A stretch of 64,000 bases of DNA from Mesobacillus maritimus (GCF_023715205.1 NZ_JAMBNR010000001.1:186001-250000); one strand, 5' to 3'. Shown: positions 45,128-54,321, counted from the stretch's first letter. The notes: generated by a model not told the origin, from the sequence alone. Made by a program: numbers and translations.

Positions 45128-46624
45128 TTAACGACTTCCATTTACATGTTGAGAAACTATTTCAACAATTTCATCCTCGATTTGCTTTCCTTTTTCCTCA
45201 TCAAGCAAATTATTTAATAGAATAGAAAATATAACAGTTTCACCTTGTTCTGTTTTTAAATAACCACACAGTGAGCTAACGGTTGTAAGCGTTCCCGTTT
45301 TCGCTTTTATATTTAGTGTGCCCATCCTATCTCTTAATGTTCCACCGATCATTTTTTCTTTGTAACCAGCAACAGGTAAAGATTCTAAAAAAACAGGAAA
45401 CCATTTTTCTTGTTGGATATGAAATAAAAGGCTAGAAAGCTCATTGGCTGGGATTAGGTTGACATGAGAGATACCAGAACCATCCCTAATCATTAATGAT
45501 TTTACATCAACACCTAATTTTGGTAGTTGTTCATACATTACTTCAATCCCCTTTTCCCAACTCCCCTCTCCTTTTTTCACTCTCCCCAATTGCTTTACCA
45601 ACATTTCCCCATGACCATTATTACTCAATTTCAAAAACGGAAGGAGTATTTCAGATAATGGTGCTGAAAAATGGTTGGTTAGGATGTTTGAATCCTTAGG
45701 TACCTTTCCTATCTTCGATGTACCTGAAATGTTAATTCCTTGTTTAACTAATTCTTCCCTGAACAACTCAAGAACATATTGTGTAGGCTCCCAAATCGCT
45801 ACCCACTCTTTTTCTGCAGTTACTCCTAATGGTAGAAGCCCCTTTATGATGATTGTATTTGTACCATGTTCTCTGCCGATGAAAAGTTCTTTCTCGCTAT
45901 CTGGAGATACCGTTACCACCTGATTAATGATTTTTAAATTCTTCGTTTTATTCGATACTTGTATTTTTGCAGGTTCACCAACCCGATTCCCTGAAGAAAT
46001 CGTAACTAAAACGGTACCAGTATCATAATCATCATCTGGGGAGACAGTAAGGGCTGAAATTTGTGCCCCATAATAGGCACTTTCATCGCTCCATACTAAA
46101 TCCTTTGATAAACGAATATCGTCAAACCAACTATCGTCAGCGATAAGGTCACCTTCAATATTAGTAATTCCTGATTTCCTAACGTCTTTCGCTAATTGAC
46201 TAAGATTTTCTTTTAAAAGTGTTGGATCTCCATACCCTTTTAAATAAAGATTCCCATCTAAGAAAGTTCCGGATTTTTCCCCTTTAATTCTTACTTCTGT
46301 TTTAAATCGATAATCCTCCCCAAATATTGATAAAGAAACTGCAGTTGTTAACAACTTTAAGTTGGATGCAGGTCTCATGCGAACATCGCCATTATATTCA
46401 AATAAAACCTCTCCATTACGTGCAGAACGAATACTAATACCCGTTAAAGCTCCTTTTAATATAGGTTCTTCTTGTATGTATTTTTGTATGTCTTTTTGAA
46501 AAGTTTCATCAAATCCACCAGCGAAAGATTTTGTTGCCGGACATGATATTAAAATCATTGCTACTAATACGGAAAAAACAAATTTGTTTAAAAAGCATTT
46601 GTTTAGACTATCCAATCCATTCAC
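45128..46624 (-). CDS. S13 D-alanyl-D-alanine carboxypeptidase/endopeptidase (PBP4/DacB-like)
   Basis: Secreted penicillin-binding protein that trims or cleaves peptidoglycan cross-bridges. A signal peptide (hydrophobic core FVFSVLVAMILIS, followed by SFAGG) leads. The SxxK motif is in RPASNLKLL (Ser at about 87), the SxN motif in KLSNNGHGEML near 345 and KTG in KAKTGTLTTVSSLCGY near 440, with the inserted domains typical of family S13 between them. About 498 residues is normal length. GTG at 46624 has AGAAGG at good spacing; TTG at 46630 is possible. Single gene. Confidence 0.9.
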   Translation of the reverse strand: MNGLDSLNKCFLNKFVFSVLVAMILISCPATKSFAGGFDETFQKDIQKYIQEEPILKGALTGISIRSARNGEVLFEYNGDVRMRPASNLKLLTTAVSLSIFGEDYRFKTEVRIKGEKSGTFLDGNLYLKGYGDPTLLKENLSQLAKDVRKSGITNIEGDLIADDSWFDDIRLSKDLVWSDESAYYGAQISALTVSPDDDYDTGTVLVTISSGNRVGEPAKIQVSNKTKNLKIINQVVTVSPDSEKELFIGREHGTNTIIIKGLLPLGVTAEKEWVAIWEPTQYVLELFREELVKQGINISGTSKIGKVPKDSNILTNHFSAPLSEILLPFLKLSNNGHGEMLVKQLGRVKKGEGSWEKGIEVMYEQLPKLGVDVKSLMIRDGSGISHVNLIPANELSSLLFHIQQEKWFPVFLESLPVAGYKEKMIGGTLRDRMGTLNIKAKTGTLTTVSSLCGYLKTEQGETVIFSILLNNLLDEEKGKQIEDEIVEIVSQHVNGSR

Positions 46625-46793
46625 TTCCAACCTTCTTTTTTACTAAATAGCATTACCTGTATACACGCTTCTACTACAAAATGTTCTCGTCAAGCCCTGA
46701 TAAACGATTTACTTCAAAAGTTGCTTCCTTTGCTATAGACCAATAATTGCTCTAAGCAGTGTTTTATCTTACAGAGAAAACCTTTTTTCAAAA

Positions 46794-46969
46794 GGTTCTT
46801 TTTCAAACAATGTTGCTAATTAATATTGGATGATTTGGCTATGATTCTATTCCAAATTTGTTTACAAGATGAGAAAAGAGCCTATAGACTAAAGAGTAGC
46901 GCAACTAAAGGCTTATTTCTCGTTTAAATCGGCTTTAGGATTTTAACAACTAACTTTACGTAAACAGCC
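46794..46969 (-). repeat. MITE-like repeat, copy E (longest)
   Basis: Ends GGTTCTTTTTCAAAC and ACGTAAACAGCC (read inward on the other strand GGCTGTTTACGTAAAG). An internal GAGAAAAGAGCC at 46871-46882 splits it into two halves: one matches copy B, the other copy C. It fills most of the 529-base gap between the carboxypeptidase and MFS genes, which otherwise holds only promoters. Confidence 0.72.
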
Positions 46970-47159
46970 TTTAAAAAAAGCGTGCAATATGAAGCTTCCC
47001 GCCACTAATCGATTTTATATTAAAAAACGTACTATTTTTATTGAAATCTATTTTCATCATTTTCTTAACCAAATTTAGTTTTTAACTTTTTCTTGTTTTT
47101 CTTCCTATATGAAGGTTACTATTGTTAACGTAGCTTCATAGAAAGGAAGTAAGTCAAAA

Positions 47160-48344
47160 ATGAATAAGCGTGTTTATTTTTTAATGATTGTTTCATTCGT
47201 AATCGGAATGGTCGAACTCATCATTAGTGGGATTTTAGATCTGATTGCGGAAGATTTGAATGTCTCACTTGGTCAAGCGGGGTATTTAATTACCATATTT
47301 TCATTAATTTTTGCGATTGCTTCACCAGTGTTATTATTAATGACTTCAAAAATAGAAAGGAAAAAGTTAACGCTTGTTTCCTTGGTGATTTTTTTATTTG
47401 GAAATATGATTACAGTCATTGCCCCGAACTACGCCGTTCTTTTTACTGGTCGTGTGGTGACAGCGTTAAGTGGTGCATTGCTGATTATTCTATGCCTTGT
47501 GATGGCTCCAAGTTTGGTTGAATCAAAATACCGAGGACGTGCAATCGGAATCGTTTCAATGGGTGTTAGTGCGTCACTTGTACTAGGAGTCCCGATTGGT
47601 ATATTACTTGGAAATACTTTTGGGTGGAGAGCTCCCTTTTTACTTATTACAATCTTAACAATTCTATCCATCATCGGGGTTTATTTTCTCATGGATCAAG
47701 TTGCTCCAAAGCCAGGTGTTCCGCTTCGCCAACAACTTGCCACATTAAAAAGTCAAAAAATATCATTTGCTCATATTACAACATTTTTATATATGACTGG
47801 CCATACGGTTTTATATGCCTACTTAAAGCCTTATTTACAAACTGCAACTGGAATGGAAACCACATGGATAAGTGTCGTGTACTTCCTATTTGGAATAGCG
47901 GCAGTTGCTGGTGGTGGACTTGGAGGGACACTGGCCGATTTATTTGGCTCGAAACGGTCCATTTTATTCTCCATTATCGGATTAGGAGTCGTCCTACTCA
48001 TTCTTCCAATAACAACAAACTTAATGGTGGTCTTTTTAGTGGGGTTGATGGTTTGGGGAATGCTCAGTTGGTTAGTTTCACCTGCAATGCAAACTTATCT
48101 TATTGAAACAACACCTTCGACTTCTGATATTCAACAAAGTTTAAGTAACTCCTCTCTACATTTAGGGATTGCTGTTGGTTCTTTAATTGGTGGAATTGTC
48201 GTTGAATCTTCATCTATTGAACAAAACCCAATTGTTGGAGGATTTATCGTTATCATTGCGCTTTTTACTGCAGTTATTTCAATTCGTAAACCATTAAGTA
48301 ACCAAAATGAGATGGCAAGAATAAAAAAACAAATAGAGTTATAG
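47160..48344 (+). CDS. MFS transporter, DHA1 drug/sugar efflux type
   Basis: A 394-residue major facilitator with 12 hydrophobic segments. DLIAEDLNVSLGQAGYLITIFSLIFAIASPVLL is the typical TM1-TM2 region of the AraJ/YdhP-like DHA1 group, with the motif-A-like loop SKIERKKLTL, GRVVTALSGALL in TM4 and the second-half loop ADLFGSKRSILF. GGAAG precedes the ATG. It is monocistronic with a strong terminator. The substrate is unknown; an exporter is likely. Confidence 0.88.
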   Translation: MNKRVYFLMIVSFVIGMVELIISGILDLIAEDLNVSLGQAGYLITIFSLIFAIASPVLLLMTSKIERKKLTLVSLVIFLFGNMITVIAPNYAVLFTGRVVTALSGALLIILCLVMAPSLVESKYRGRAIGIVSMGVSASLVLGVPIGILLGNTFGWRAPFLLITILTILSIIGVYFLMDQVAPKPGVPLRQQLATLKSQKISFAHITTFLYMTGHTVLYAYLKPYLQTATGMETTWISVVYFLFGIAAVAGGGLGGTLADLFGSKRSILFSIIGLGVVLLILPITTNLMVVFLVGLMVWGMLSWLVSPAMQTYLIETTPSTSDIQQSLSNSSLHLGIAVGSLIGGIVVESSSIEQNPIVGGFIVIIALFTAVISIRKPLSNQNEMARIKKQIEL

Positions 48345-48351
48345 TATAAAC

Positions 48352-48386
48352 AGACCATCCTAAAGTTTAAGTTAGGATGGTCTTTA
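48352..48386 (+). terminator. Intrinsic terminator of the MFS gene
   Basis: AGACCATCCTAA pairs perfectly with TTAGGATGGTCT around an 8-base loop, followed by TTATTAT. Confidence 0.88.
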
Positions 48387-48467
48387 TTATGATTAGCTCC
48401 TACTTAACCTAAAACACTTTGTAAAATGCACGAATTGGCTTTTTACCAAAATCAATCGTCAAGATTA

Positions 48468-48518
48468 CAAAAAAAAAAACACCCCAAACGGTTGGTTTCA
48501 ACTCTAACGTTTGGGGTG
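48468..48518 (-). terminator. Intrinsic terminator of the MscS gene
   Basis: On the - strand CACCCCAAACG pairs with CGTTTGGGGTG, followed by a run of eleven T residues. Confidence 0.92.
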
Positions 48519-48559
48519 CAGTTTAAAATTAGATGGTCTCTTTCTCCTTCAGCTACAAT

Positions 48560-49420
48560 TTAAGCCTGCCCAAAAGAATTTCCTTGATTTTCATCGTTCT
48601 TTTGAATAAGAACTTGATGAGGGAAGGGTATTTCAATGCCATTTTTATCGAAGGCTTCTTTAATTGATTTTCTTAGTTCTCTTTCAAGTGCAAACTGTTC
48701 ACCATTTTGCGTTTTGGCGATTACTCGTAGGATCACTTCTGATGAACCGAATGCTTGTACACCAATTACATTTGGTCCTTCTACTACAACAGGGTTCTGA
48801 GCTGCTACAAGATCACACGCACGTTGCATGACTTCTATCGCATGGTCAATGTTATCATTATAGGATATTCCGATATCCACTAACGCTCTCATGTTTCCAC
48901 GTGAATGATTACTTACACTTGTAATTTCACGATTGGGAATATAATGTAATGTCCCGTCAAAGCCACGAAGCTGCGTTGTTCGCAATCCTACTGACTCAAC
49001 AACCCCATCAACAGGACCAATAGTTACATAATCATTCACATCTATTTGTTTCTCCAATAATAAGAAGAAACCAGTGACAACATCACTGACAAGGCCTTGC
49101 GCACCAAAACCAATGGCTAAACCAACAATCCCGGCCCCAGCAATCAGACTTGCTACCGATAAACCAAATATACTAAATAATGAAGCAACTAGGATAAAGA
49201 TTAGTACATAGGCTAAAATATTTTCAGCTAATCTTTGAAGCGTTAAAGCACGACCTTCCGAAATATCATCGCGTTTCATCAGTTTATTAAAAGTTCGTTC
49301 TAAAACTTTATTGCCAATTGCTTTAACAATTGAAAACGCGATAAAGATTGCAATCACTTTTAGCAAAATGATCCCCGCACTAACTAACAAAGCTTCCCAG
49401 TCAAAATTTCCAAAATCCAA
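48560..49420 (-). CDS. Small-conductance mechanosensitive channel, MscS family
   Basis: A 286-residue MscS-type channel that opens on membrane tension and releases solutes during osmotic downshock. Three N-terminal membrane segments (about 12-32, 68-88, 94-115); TM3 has the glycine/alanine pattern IAGAGIVGLAIGFGAQGLVSDVVTGFFLLLE, followed by the beta domain DVNDYVTIGPVDGVVESVGLRTTQLRGFDG and HYIPNREI. Length and layout match Bacillus YkuT. The ATG follows AAAGGAAGG. Monocistronic. Confidence 0.93.
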   Translation of the reverse strand: MDFGNFDWEALLVSAGIILLKVIAIFIAFSIVKAIGNKVLERTFNKLMKRDDISEGRALTLQRLAENILAYVLIFILVASLFSIFGLSVASLIAGAGIVGLAIGFGAQGLVSDVVTGFFLLLEKQIDVNDYVTIGPVDGVVESVGLRTTQLRGFDGTLHYIPNREITSVSNHSRGNMRALVDIGISYNDNIDHAIEVMQRACDLVAAQNPVVVEGPNVIGVQAFGSSEVILRVIAKTQNGEQFALERELRKSIKEAFDKNGIEIPFPHQVLIQKNDENQGNSFGQA

Positions 49421-49746
49421 TAAAATTACCTTCCTTTCTACCTCATTCCAAGCATAAAAAAATAATTAGTATACAATTTTGTTCCCTCTAAAAGTCGTCA
49501 TTAAACTCTTATTCAAGAGAAATTCCGAATATTGTTTAAGAGTTTGTCTGATTTTGTCGAAAACAATTTTTGTAATTGCATATTTTATCATAAATAGTCT
49601 TCTGTGTCGAACTATCTCCTTTCCCCGGAAATAGAGATCATCATTCCCATATACATGATCCATGGTTTTATGTAGTGAATTTTGCTAAGATAAAAAGACA
49701 CTCATCTCAATCTGTAGAGTGAATACATTTACTTAGGTGTACAATA
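49421..49746. other. Divergent promoter region, no gene found
   Basis: About 325 bases between the divergent mscS and glycosyltransferase genes. A 65-codon open stretch on the - strand (49466-49663) has no suitable ribosome site and no family resemblance. The region presumably carries both promoters. Confidence 0.4.
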
Positions 49747-50768
49747 ATGAAAGTTGTTTTAGTTACCCCCAATTACCATCAACAGCGTGGCAATACAATT
49801 ACTGTTCAACGGATTTCTAGTAAATTAGCAGCCTATGGCGTGGAAACTGAGATTGTATCCATTTCTGAAAATGTCGAAGAAAATCCTACTTTTCTCCCTA
49901 AAGGAGATATCATTCATGGATTTAATGCCTATCAATTTTTTAAATTTAAAGAGAATCTTACAACAAATTTACACAATTATGTCGTTACTTTAACTGGAAC
50001 TGATTTTAACTATGATTTATTTAATGATCAAAAAAGGGCTAAAGGCATCCAATCCTTAATAGAGGCAAAAGCAGTTCACGTTTTTAATCAGCATGCAAAA
50101 AAGGTTATTCTGAAAGAGGTGCCTCAAATTCAAAATAAGATATTTGTCATTGAACAGGATATTAACGATTTTGATGACAATAGAAGCTCCCCTATTCAAA
50201 AAGAAGAAAACACTTTTTTATTCGTCCTTCCGGCTGGAATTCGTCCAGTTAAAAATGTCCCTTTTGCGATTGAAGCATTAAAAATTGTTCATAACAAATA
50301 TCCCTATATTCGATTGTTGTTAGTAGGTCCAGAACTTGATAAATTAGAAGGAAAACTTGTTCGTGACCTTGTCCATAAAAACAAGTGGGTTCGATACATC
50401 GGGGAAGTCCCCCATCAAGATATGGGTTCGGTTTATAAAATTGCCGATAGCTTACTAAATACTTCCTATACGGAAGGTCAATCTACTGCAATCATGGAAG
50501 GAATGGCTTATGGCTTGCCTGTTCTCGTGTCTCACAATGATGGAAACCTTAGTTTAGTTGAACATGAAAAAACAGGTTTTGTTTATAAAAATCTAAGTGA
50601 GTTTATCGTATATGCAGAGGCTATCATAGACAGGACAAAAAAAGAAATGAACTAGGCTCTGCGGCAAAAAAATTTATTAATAATCACCATTCAAATTCAA
50701 AGGAAGTAAATCATCTACTAAAAATTTATCAACAGGTTTTAGAACCAACGAACAATTATGATAACTAG
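49747..50768 (+). pseudogene. GT4-type glycosyltransferase with a 3' frameshift
   Basis: A cytoplasmic GT-B glycosyltransferase: MKVVLVTPNYHQQRGNTITVQRISSKL at the start, FVLPAGIRPVKNVPFAIEAL near 158 (donor domain), and YTEGQSTAIMEGMAYGLPVLVSHNDGN near 240, the usual E(x7)E sugar-nucleotide site. The frame ends at 50655 after DRTKKEMN. Shifting back one base at the seven-A run (50637-50643) continues as KKRNELGSAAKKFINNHHSNSKEV and ends at 50768, adding about 38 residues that match the normal final helix. The enzyme core is intact, so the product may still work; the A-run deletion may also be a sequencing error. Confidence 0.8.
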
Positions 50769-50892
50769 AAACCACTGAGTAGAAGTTATAGAAACCTACT
50801 CCAAAAAAAGAGGCACAATAATACCTTAAACTCTTTGTAATTATCATAGATAAAAATGTATCCCAACTTATAAAAAAGTTAGCTAAAAGGAT

Positions 50893-50935
50893 AGCACATG
50901 GCTAATTAAAGTATCTACCATGTGCTTTTTTTATT
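50893..50935 (+). terminator. Intrinsic terminator of the glycosyltransferase gene
   Basis: AGCACATGG pairs with CCATGTGCT, followed by TTTTTTATTTT. Confidence 0.9.
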
Positions 50936-50990
50936 TTATTTCTTCTTTCAGCCCTCAGACACTCTAACTATAGATTTGTTTTATGATCAA

Positions 50991-51419
50991 TTATCTGCCA
51001 CTCCCATATCCTCCGCCGAAATAAGGACCATATGTTGGTTCACCGTAACTTCCTCCATATTGTGGTCCGAATCCAGGAGTCCCATAGCCACCGCCAGTAT
51101 ACGGTCCAAAGCCTGGAGTACCATAACCACCACCAGGATGCGGCCCAAAACCTGGAGTACCATAACCACCACCAGGATGCGGCCCGAAACCTGAAGTACC
51201 ATAACCACCACCAGGATGCGGCCCAAAACTTGGAGTACCATAACCACCACCAGGATGCGGCCCGAACCCCGGTACCCCGTAGCTACCCCCAAACCCAGGA
51301 CCTTGACTACCTAATATTTCACTTCCTAAATAACCAATTCCAGCTCCAATTAAACCAGCACCTAATGCTCCGATTTTTCCATCTCTAGACACCATAAAAA
51401 CTGGTTGTTGTCCATACAT
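50991..51419 (-). CDS. Glycine-rich tandem-repeat protein
   Basis: A 142-residue protein: a short N-terminal region (MYGQQPVFMVSRDGKIG), a glycine-zipper-like hydrophobic stretch (ALGAGLIGAGIGYLGSEILGSQG, about 18-40) and seven roughly 13-residue repeats of the type GGGYGTPGFGPHP. The ATG at 51419 stands ten bases after GGAGGG; earlier in-frame starts are too close to it. Gly/Tyr/Pro-rich repeats are common in spore coat and exosporium proteins of Bacillaceae, and a surface or structural role is inferred from composition. Confidence 0.72.
   Translation of the reverse strand: MYGQQPVFMVSRDGKIGALGAGLIGAGIGYLGSEILGSQGPGFGGSYGVPGFGPHPGGGYGTPSFGPHPGGGYGTSGFGPHPGGGYGTPGFGPHPGGGYGTPGFGPYTGGGYGTPGFGPQYGGSYGEPTYGPYFGGGYGSGR
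51066..51299 (-). repeat. 39-bp in-frame tandem repeat
   Basis: Six consecutive 39-base units at 51066, 51105, 51144, 51183, 51222 and 51261; units 2 to 5 are nearly identical and the outer two diverged. They encode the 13-residue repeats of the glycine-rich protein. Confidence 0.9.
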
Positions 51420-51604
51420 AATGAGCATTCCCTCCATTTAATCTTTAAAGAATACGATAGTATCCTATTCTTAAAGATTAAATTTGTATTGGACACCTGC
51501 CCTGTTTTGTTTATTTTCTTAGATTTCTCTATAGGCATGTGCCTAAAAACACCTATATCAACATAATAACCATTACTTGTTGCTTAACACGATAACCAAT
51601 ATAT

Positions 51605-51625
51605 GGATGGTGCCTGGCACCTTCC
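51605..51625. repeat. Short palindromic repeat, copy 4
   Basis: GGATGGTGCCTGGCACCTTCC, core 51609-51621, followed by TTTTT on the + strand. It lies between the divergent glycine-rich and zinc-ribbon genes. Confidence 0.75.
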
Positions 51626-51713
51626 TTTTTATGGGAAATAATTTCTGCGCATTTCGTCTAGTAATCTATGTTAAAATGTCTAATTAGAGAATTATTCAAG
51701 GGGGAATAGGGGA

Positions 51714-52904
51714 ATGTATTGCCACCATTGCGGGGAGAAGGTTATGAAAAACTCCCTTTTTTGTTCTCAATGTGGGACAAAACTGGATCACGAGGAATTG
51801 ATTAGCGCGAATAATCAAGGTGAGCTCGCTGCTGCCTTAGAAACAAACCGGAAGAACAAAGTAGTGAGTTTACTGCCACTCCTCCTTCCATTTATTAGCC
51901 TATTACTCGTTTCCACAGGATTAACTTTCTACTATGTAAAAGAATCCAATATAAACGAAGAAACACTTGAACTTAAAAGATTAGCAGATCAAGCTGCATT
52001 GGATGGGAACTTTAAGGAAGCCAAAAAATACGGTTCTGAAGCACTTGAACAACGTCCAGGATTCATGGTACTAGAAACTGATTTAGAGGCAATTAATGAT
52101 GCCATTCAATACCAACAACGGATTAAGAACATTAGTAATGATATTAAAAAATCACACTTTAATCGCGCATCAAAAGAGCTTGCTAGTTTAAAGGACGAGT
52201 TAACTAGAAAACATGGGCCCATTTATCAGCCATTTAACGAGCAACTCCAAGAGAAAAACATTAGCATTACAGTTGGCTCCATTAAACAAGAGCTTAATAA
52301 CTTAAATACCATCGATGAACTAGCTAATAAATTAACTATTTTAGCTTCGCTCCCGAGAGAAGCTGCAACTGCTACGAGAGAGCAAATCCTAAATAAAATT
52401 GTACAACTTAGCACCGATAAAGCTGAAACAGAATTAAGCAATAAGCAATTCTCAAACGCCTTTATAACCATTGATAAAGGCCTTCAATATGCGGTGAATG
52501 ACGAGAAGTTATTGTCACTTAAAACTCGTGTTCAGCAGGAAAAGGAAGCATTTGAGCTTGCTGAACAACAACGTATTGAACAAGCCTTAAAAGCAGCCGA
52601 ACAAGAAGATTTAAAAAACCGTACGGCTGCCGTTGAGGTTACAGATTTTATTGTTGAAGTAGATGAATACGGTGATATATATCTCAAAGGTACAGTTAAA
52701 AACACAGCAACTAAAGGGATCAATTCCATTACGATTTCCTACACAATCTTTGACGAAAATAAGGAAATCTTGGACAAAGGCGAAGTAACCGTCTATCCGT
52801 TTGAACTCGCTCCAGGTGAATCAGGAACATTTGAGGACACTTATTTTGGGGCTTATCAAGATGTCACCGTTGAAATTGATAACATCACCTGGTATCTAAA
52901 TTAA
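51714..52904 (+). CDS. Zinc-ribbon, membrane-anchored protein with C-terminal FxLYD domain
   Basis: A 396-residue protein: a zinc ribbon at the N-terminus (C3, C6, C17, C20), one membrane segment (about 52-76), a long helical stalk (about 80-300, with TPR-like or coiled-coil segments and an Ala/Glu-rich end) and a beta-sandwich FxLYD domain (about 308-396: VEVTDFIVEVDEYGDIYLKGTVKN, GESGTFEDTYF, VTVEIDNITWYLN). The cysteines face the cytosol and the stalk lies outside, as in TcaA/YvbJ-like envelope proteins. It is followed after 16 bases by a membrane-anchored serine protease, suggesting joint function in envelope stress sensing (inference). Confidence 0.82.
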   Translation: MYCHHCGEKVMKNSLFCSQCGTKLDHEELISANNQGELAAALETNRKNKVVSLLPLLLPFISLLLVSTGLTFYYVKESNINEETLELKRLADQAALDGNFKEAKKYGSEALEQRPGFMVLETDLEAINDAIQYQQRIKNISNDIKKSHFNRASKELASLKDELTRKHGPIYQPFNEQLQEKNISITVGSIKQELNNLNTIDELANKLTILASLPREAATATREQILNKIVQLSTDKAETELSNKQFSNAFITIDKGLQYAVNDEKLLSLKTRVQQEKEAFELAEQQRIEQALKAAEQEDLKNRTAAVEVTDFIVEVDEYGDIYLKGTVKNTATKGINSITISYTIFDENKEILDKGEVTVYPFELAPGESGTFEDTYFGAYQDVTVEIDNITWYLN

Positions 52905-52920
52905 AGGAGAGTTACAAAAG

Positions 52921-54054
52921 ATGATAAAATGGATGGCTAGTATTTTTGTTACCCTGTTCATTTGGGTTGCTGGGATTTTTCTCTTCTCCCATTTAAAAGA
53001 GGATATACCGAATCAAGTGACTGCTTCTTCAAATTTAGTTGCACAATTAACCGAAACAGATAAACCAAACCCTTCCCCAAAGGATTTAAAAGAAGTTATC
53101 CATGACACCCAAAAACTAGTTATGAAGTTGGAATTAGAAGATGGATCACTAGGTTCAGGTTTTTTATATAATCAAAAAGGCGATATCATTACCAATGCCC
53201 ATGTTGTGGCCAATGCTAAAGAAGTAAAAGTTAAAACAACAGATTCAAAAGAATATACCGGTCAGGTCATTGGAATGAGTACGGAAGTAGACGTGGCCGT
53301 TGTTCGAGTAAAAGGTCTTGAAGAGGTGGAACCATTAAGTATTGCCCGTATACGAAAAGCAGAAATCGGAGATGAAGTACTTGCTTTAGGAAGTCCGTTA
53401 GGGTTTCAAAACACAGTTACCACAGGAATTATAAGCGGCCTCGATCGAGACTTAAATATAGACAATTTTAAGTATGAAGACGTTTATCAAATCTCAGCAC
53501 CAATTGCTCCGGGAAATAGTGGCGGCCCATTAATTGACCGCAAAACAGGAGAAGTCATTGGTATCAATTCTGCTGTATCCAATCAAGGAATGATTGGCTT
53601 TAGCATTCCTATTCGAGATGTCCTTCCCTTGATCGAAGCGTGGTCGGAAACACCAATGAAATCTCTTCCTTACTTAAATTCCCAGGTTGAACAATCGGTC
53701 ACAGGTGGAAATGAAACAGTTGAAGACTACGCCCAGTACATCATTACTTATTTTTACGAAAGCATTCAACTCGGCGATTATGTGACAGCATACTCATTAT
53801 TTGGGAGCGAGTGGCAATCCAATACGAGCTATAATGACTTTCGAAAAGGTTATTTAAATACAGAAACTGTCTATCTTGAAGACGTAAAAATAACTAAAGA
53901 AGATACTAATCAGATAACAGCTGTAGCTAAGATTGTTGCTGAAGAAAGAGAAAAGAAATCTAAGGTAAAAGTTAATTATGAAGTAACTTATACACTAGGT
54001 TATGAAAATGACCAATTAAAAATACTCTCTGGTAAAGGTCAAGCTGCAAACTAA
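52921..54054 (+). CDS. Membrane-anchored S1C (HtrA-like) serine protease without PDZ
   Basis: A 377-residue protein: one N-terminal membrane anchor (about 4-24), a trypsin-like domain with H94 (ITNAHVVAN), D124 (EVDVAVVRVKG) and S200 (APGNSGGPL), and, instead of the PDZ domain of HtrA/DegP, a C-terminal alpha/beta region (about 265-377: YAQYIITYFYESIQLGDYVTAYSLF, VKVNYEVTYTLGYEN) resembling an NTF2-like fold. AAAGGAG precedes the ATG, 16 bases after the zinc-ribbon gene. It likely degrades or processes envelope proteins, with the partner gene product as sensor, adaptor or substrate. Confidence 0.88.
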   Translation: MIKWMASIFVTLFIWVAGIFLFSHLKEDIPNQVTASSNLVAQLTETDKPNPSPKDLKEVIHDTQKLVMKLELEDGSLGSGFLYNQKGDIITNAHVVANAKEVKVKTTDSKEYTGQVIGMSTEVDVAVVRVKGLEEVEPLSIARIRKAEIGDEVLALGSPLGFQNTVTTGIISGLDRDLNIDNFKYEDVYQISAPIAPGNSGGPLIDRKTGEVIGINSAVSNQGMIGFSIPIRDVLPLIEAWSETPMKSLPYLNSQVEQSVTGGNETVEDYAQYIITYFYESIQLGDYVTAYSLFGSEWQSNTSYNDFRKGYLNTETVYLEDVKITKEDTNQITAVAKIVAEEREKKSKVKVNYEVTYTLGYENDQLKILSGKGQAAN

Positions 54055-54125
54055 CTTATGGGAATAAATGCAATTATTTTCTTTTGTCATCTCGGTTAAA
54101 ACCCAATATTAAGGAGATAGTAAGC

Positions 54126-54148
54126 GTAGTGTTATCATTAAACACTAC
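54126..54148 (+). other. Hairpin before the 39-residue gene
   Basis: GTAGTGTT pairs with AACACTAC around a 7-base loop, 10 bases before the ribosome site of the small gene. It may be an mRNA structure separating it from the protease gene; there is no U run. Confidence 0.45.
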
Positions 54149-54170
54149 ATTTACTACGGAGGGATGTACT

Positions 54171-54290
54171 TTGAATATTCTTTTTCGTTTATTCCCAGAT
54201 CTGTTTTTCAAACTGTTTCGAGGTGCATTCACATTAAAAAGCTTGTTGTACAAACTTCAACATCTGCTTAGAATGCCAACATTTGCATAA
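54171..54290 (+). CDS. Possible 39-residue amphipathic protein
   Basis: TTG at 54171 stands seven bases after CGGAGGG. The product is hydrophobic and basic, rich in Leu and Phe (NILFRLFPDLFFKLFRG, LKSLLYKLQHLLRM), likely an amphipathic membrane-binding helix. It lies about 115 bases after the protease gene on the same strand. An ATG at 54164 is in another frame. Real expression is uncertain; similar short Bacillus peptides are often unannotated. Confidence 0.4.
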   Translation: MNILFRLFPDLFFKLFRGAFTLKSLLYKLQHLLRMPTFA

Positions 54291-54321
54291 CCAAGAGTAT
54301 TCGTAAGTACTTTCCGGTAGT

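Noticed and set aside
49466-49663. A 65-codon open frame between mscS and the glycosyltransferase gene
   Set aside because: Its GGAAAGGAG lies inside the frame without a suitable start behind it, and the region must hold two promoters.
51066-51299. Regular 39-base repeats that could be taken for a CRISPR array
   Set aside because: The units are directly adjacent with no spacers and are in frame, encoding the 13-residue repeats of a glycine-rich protein.
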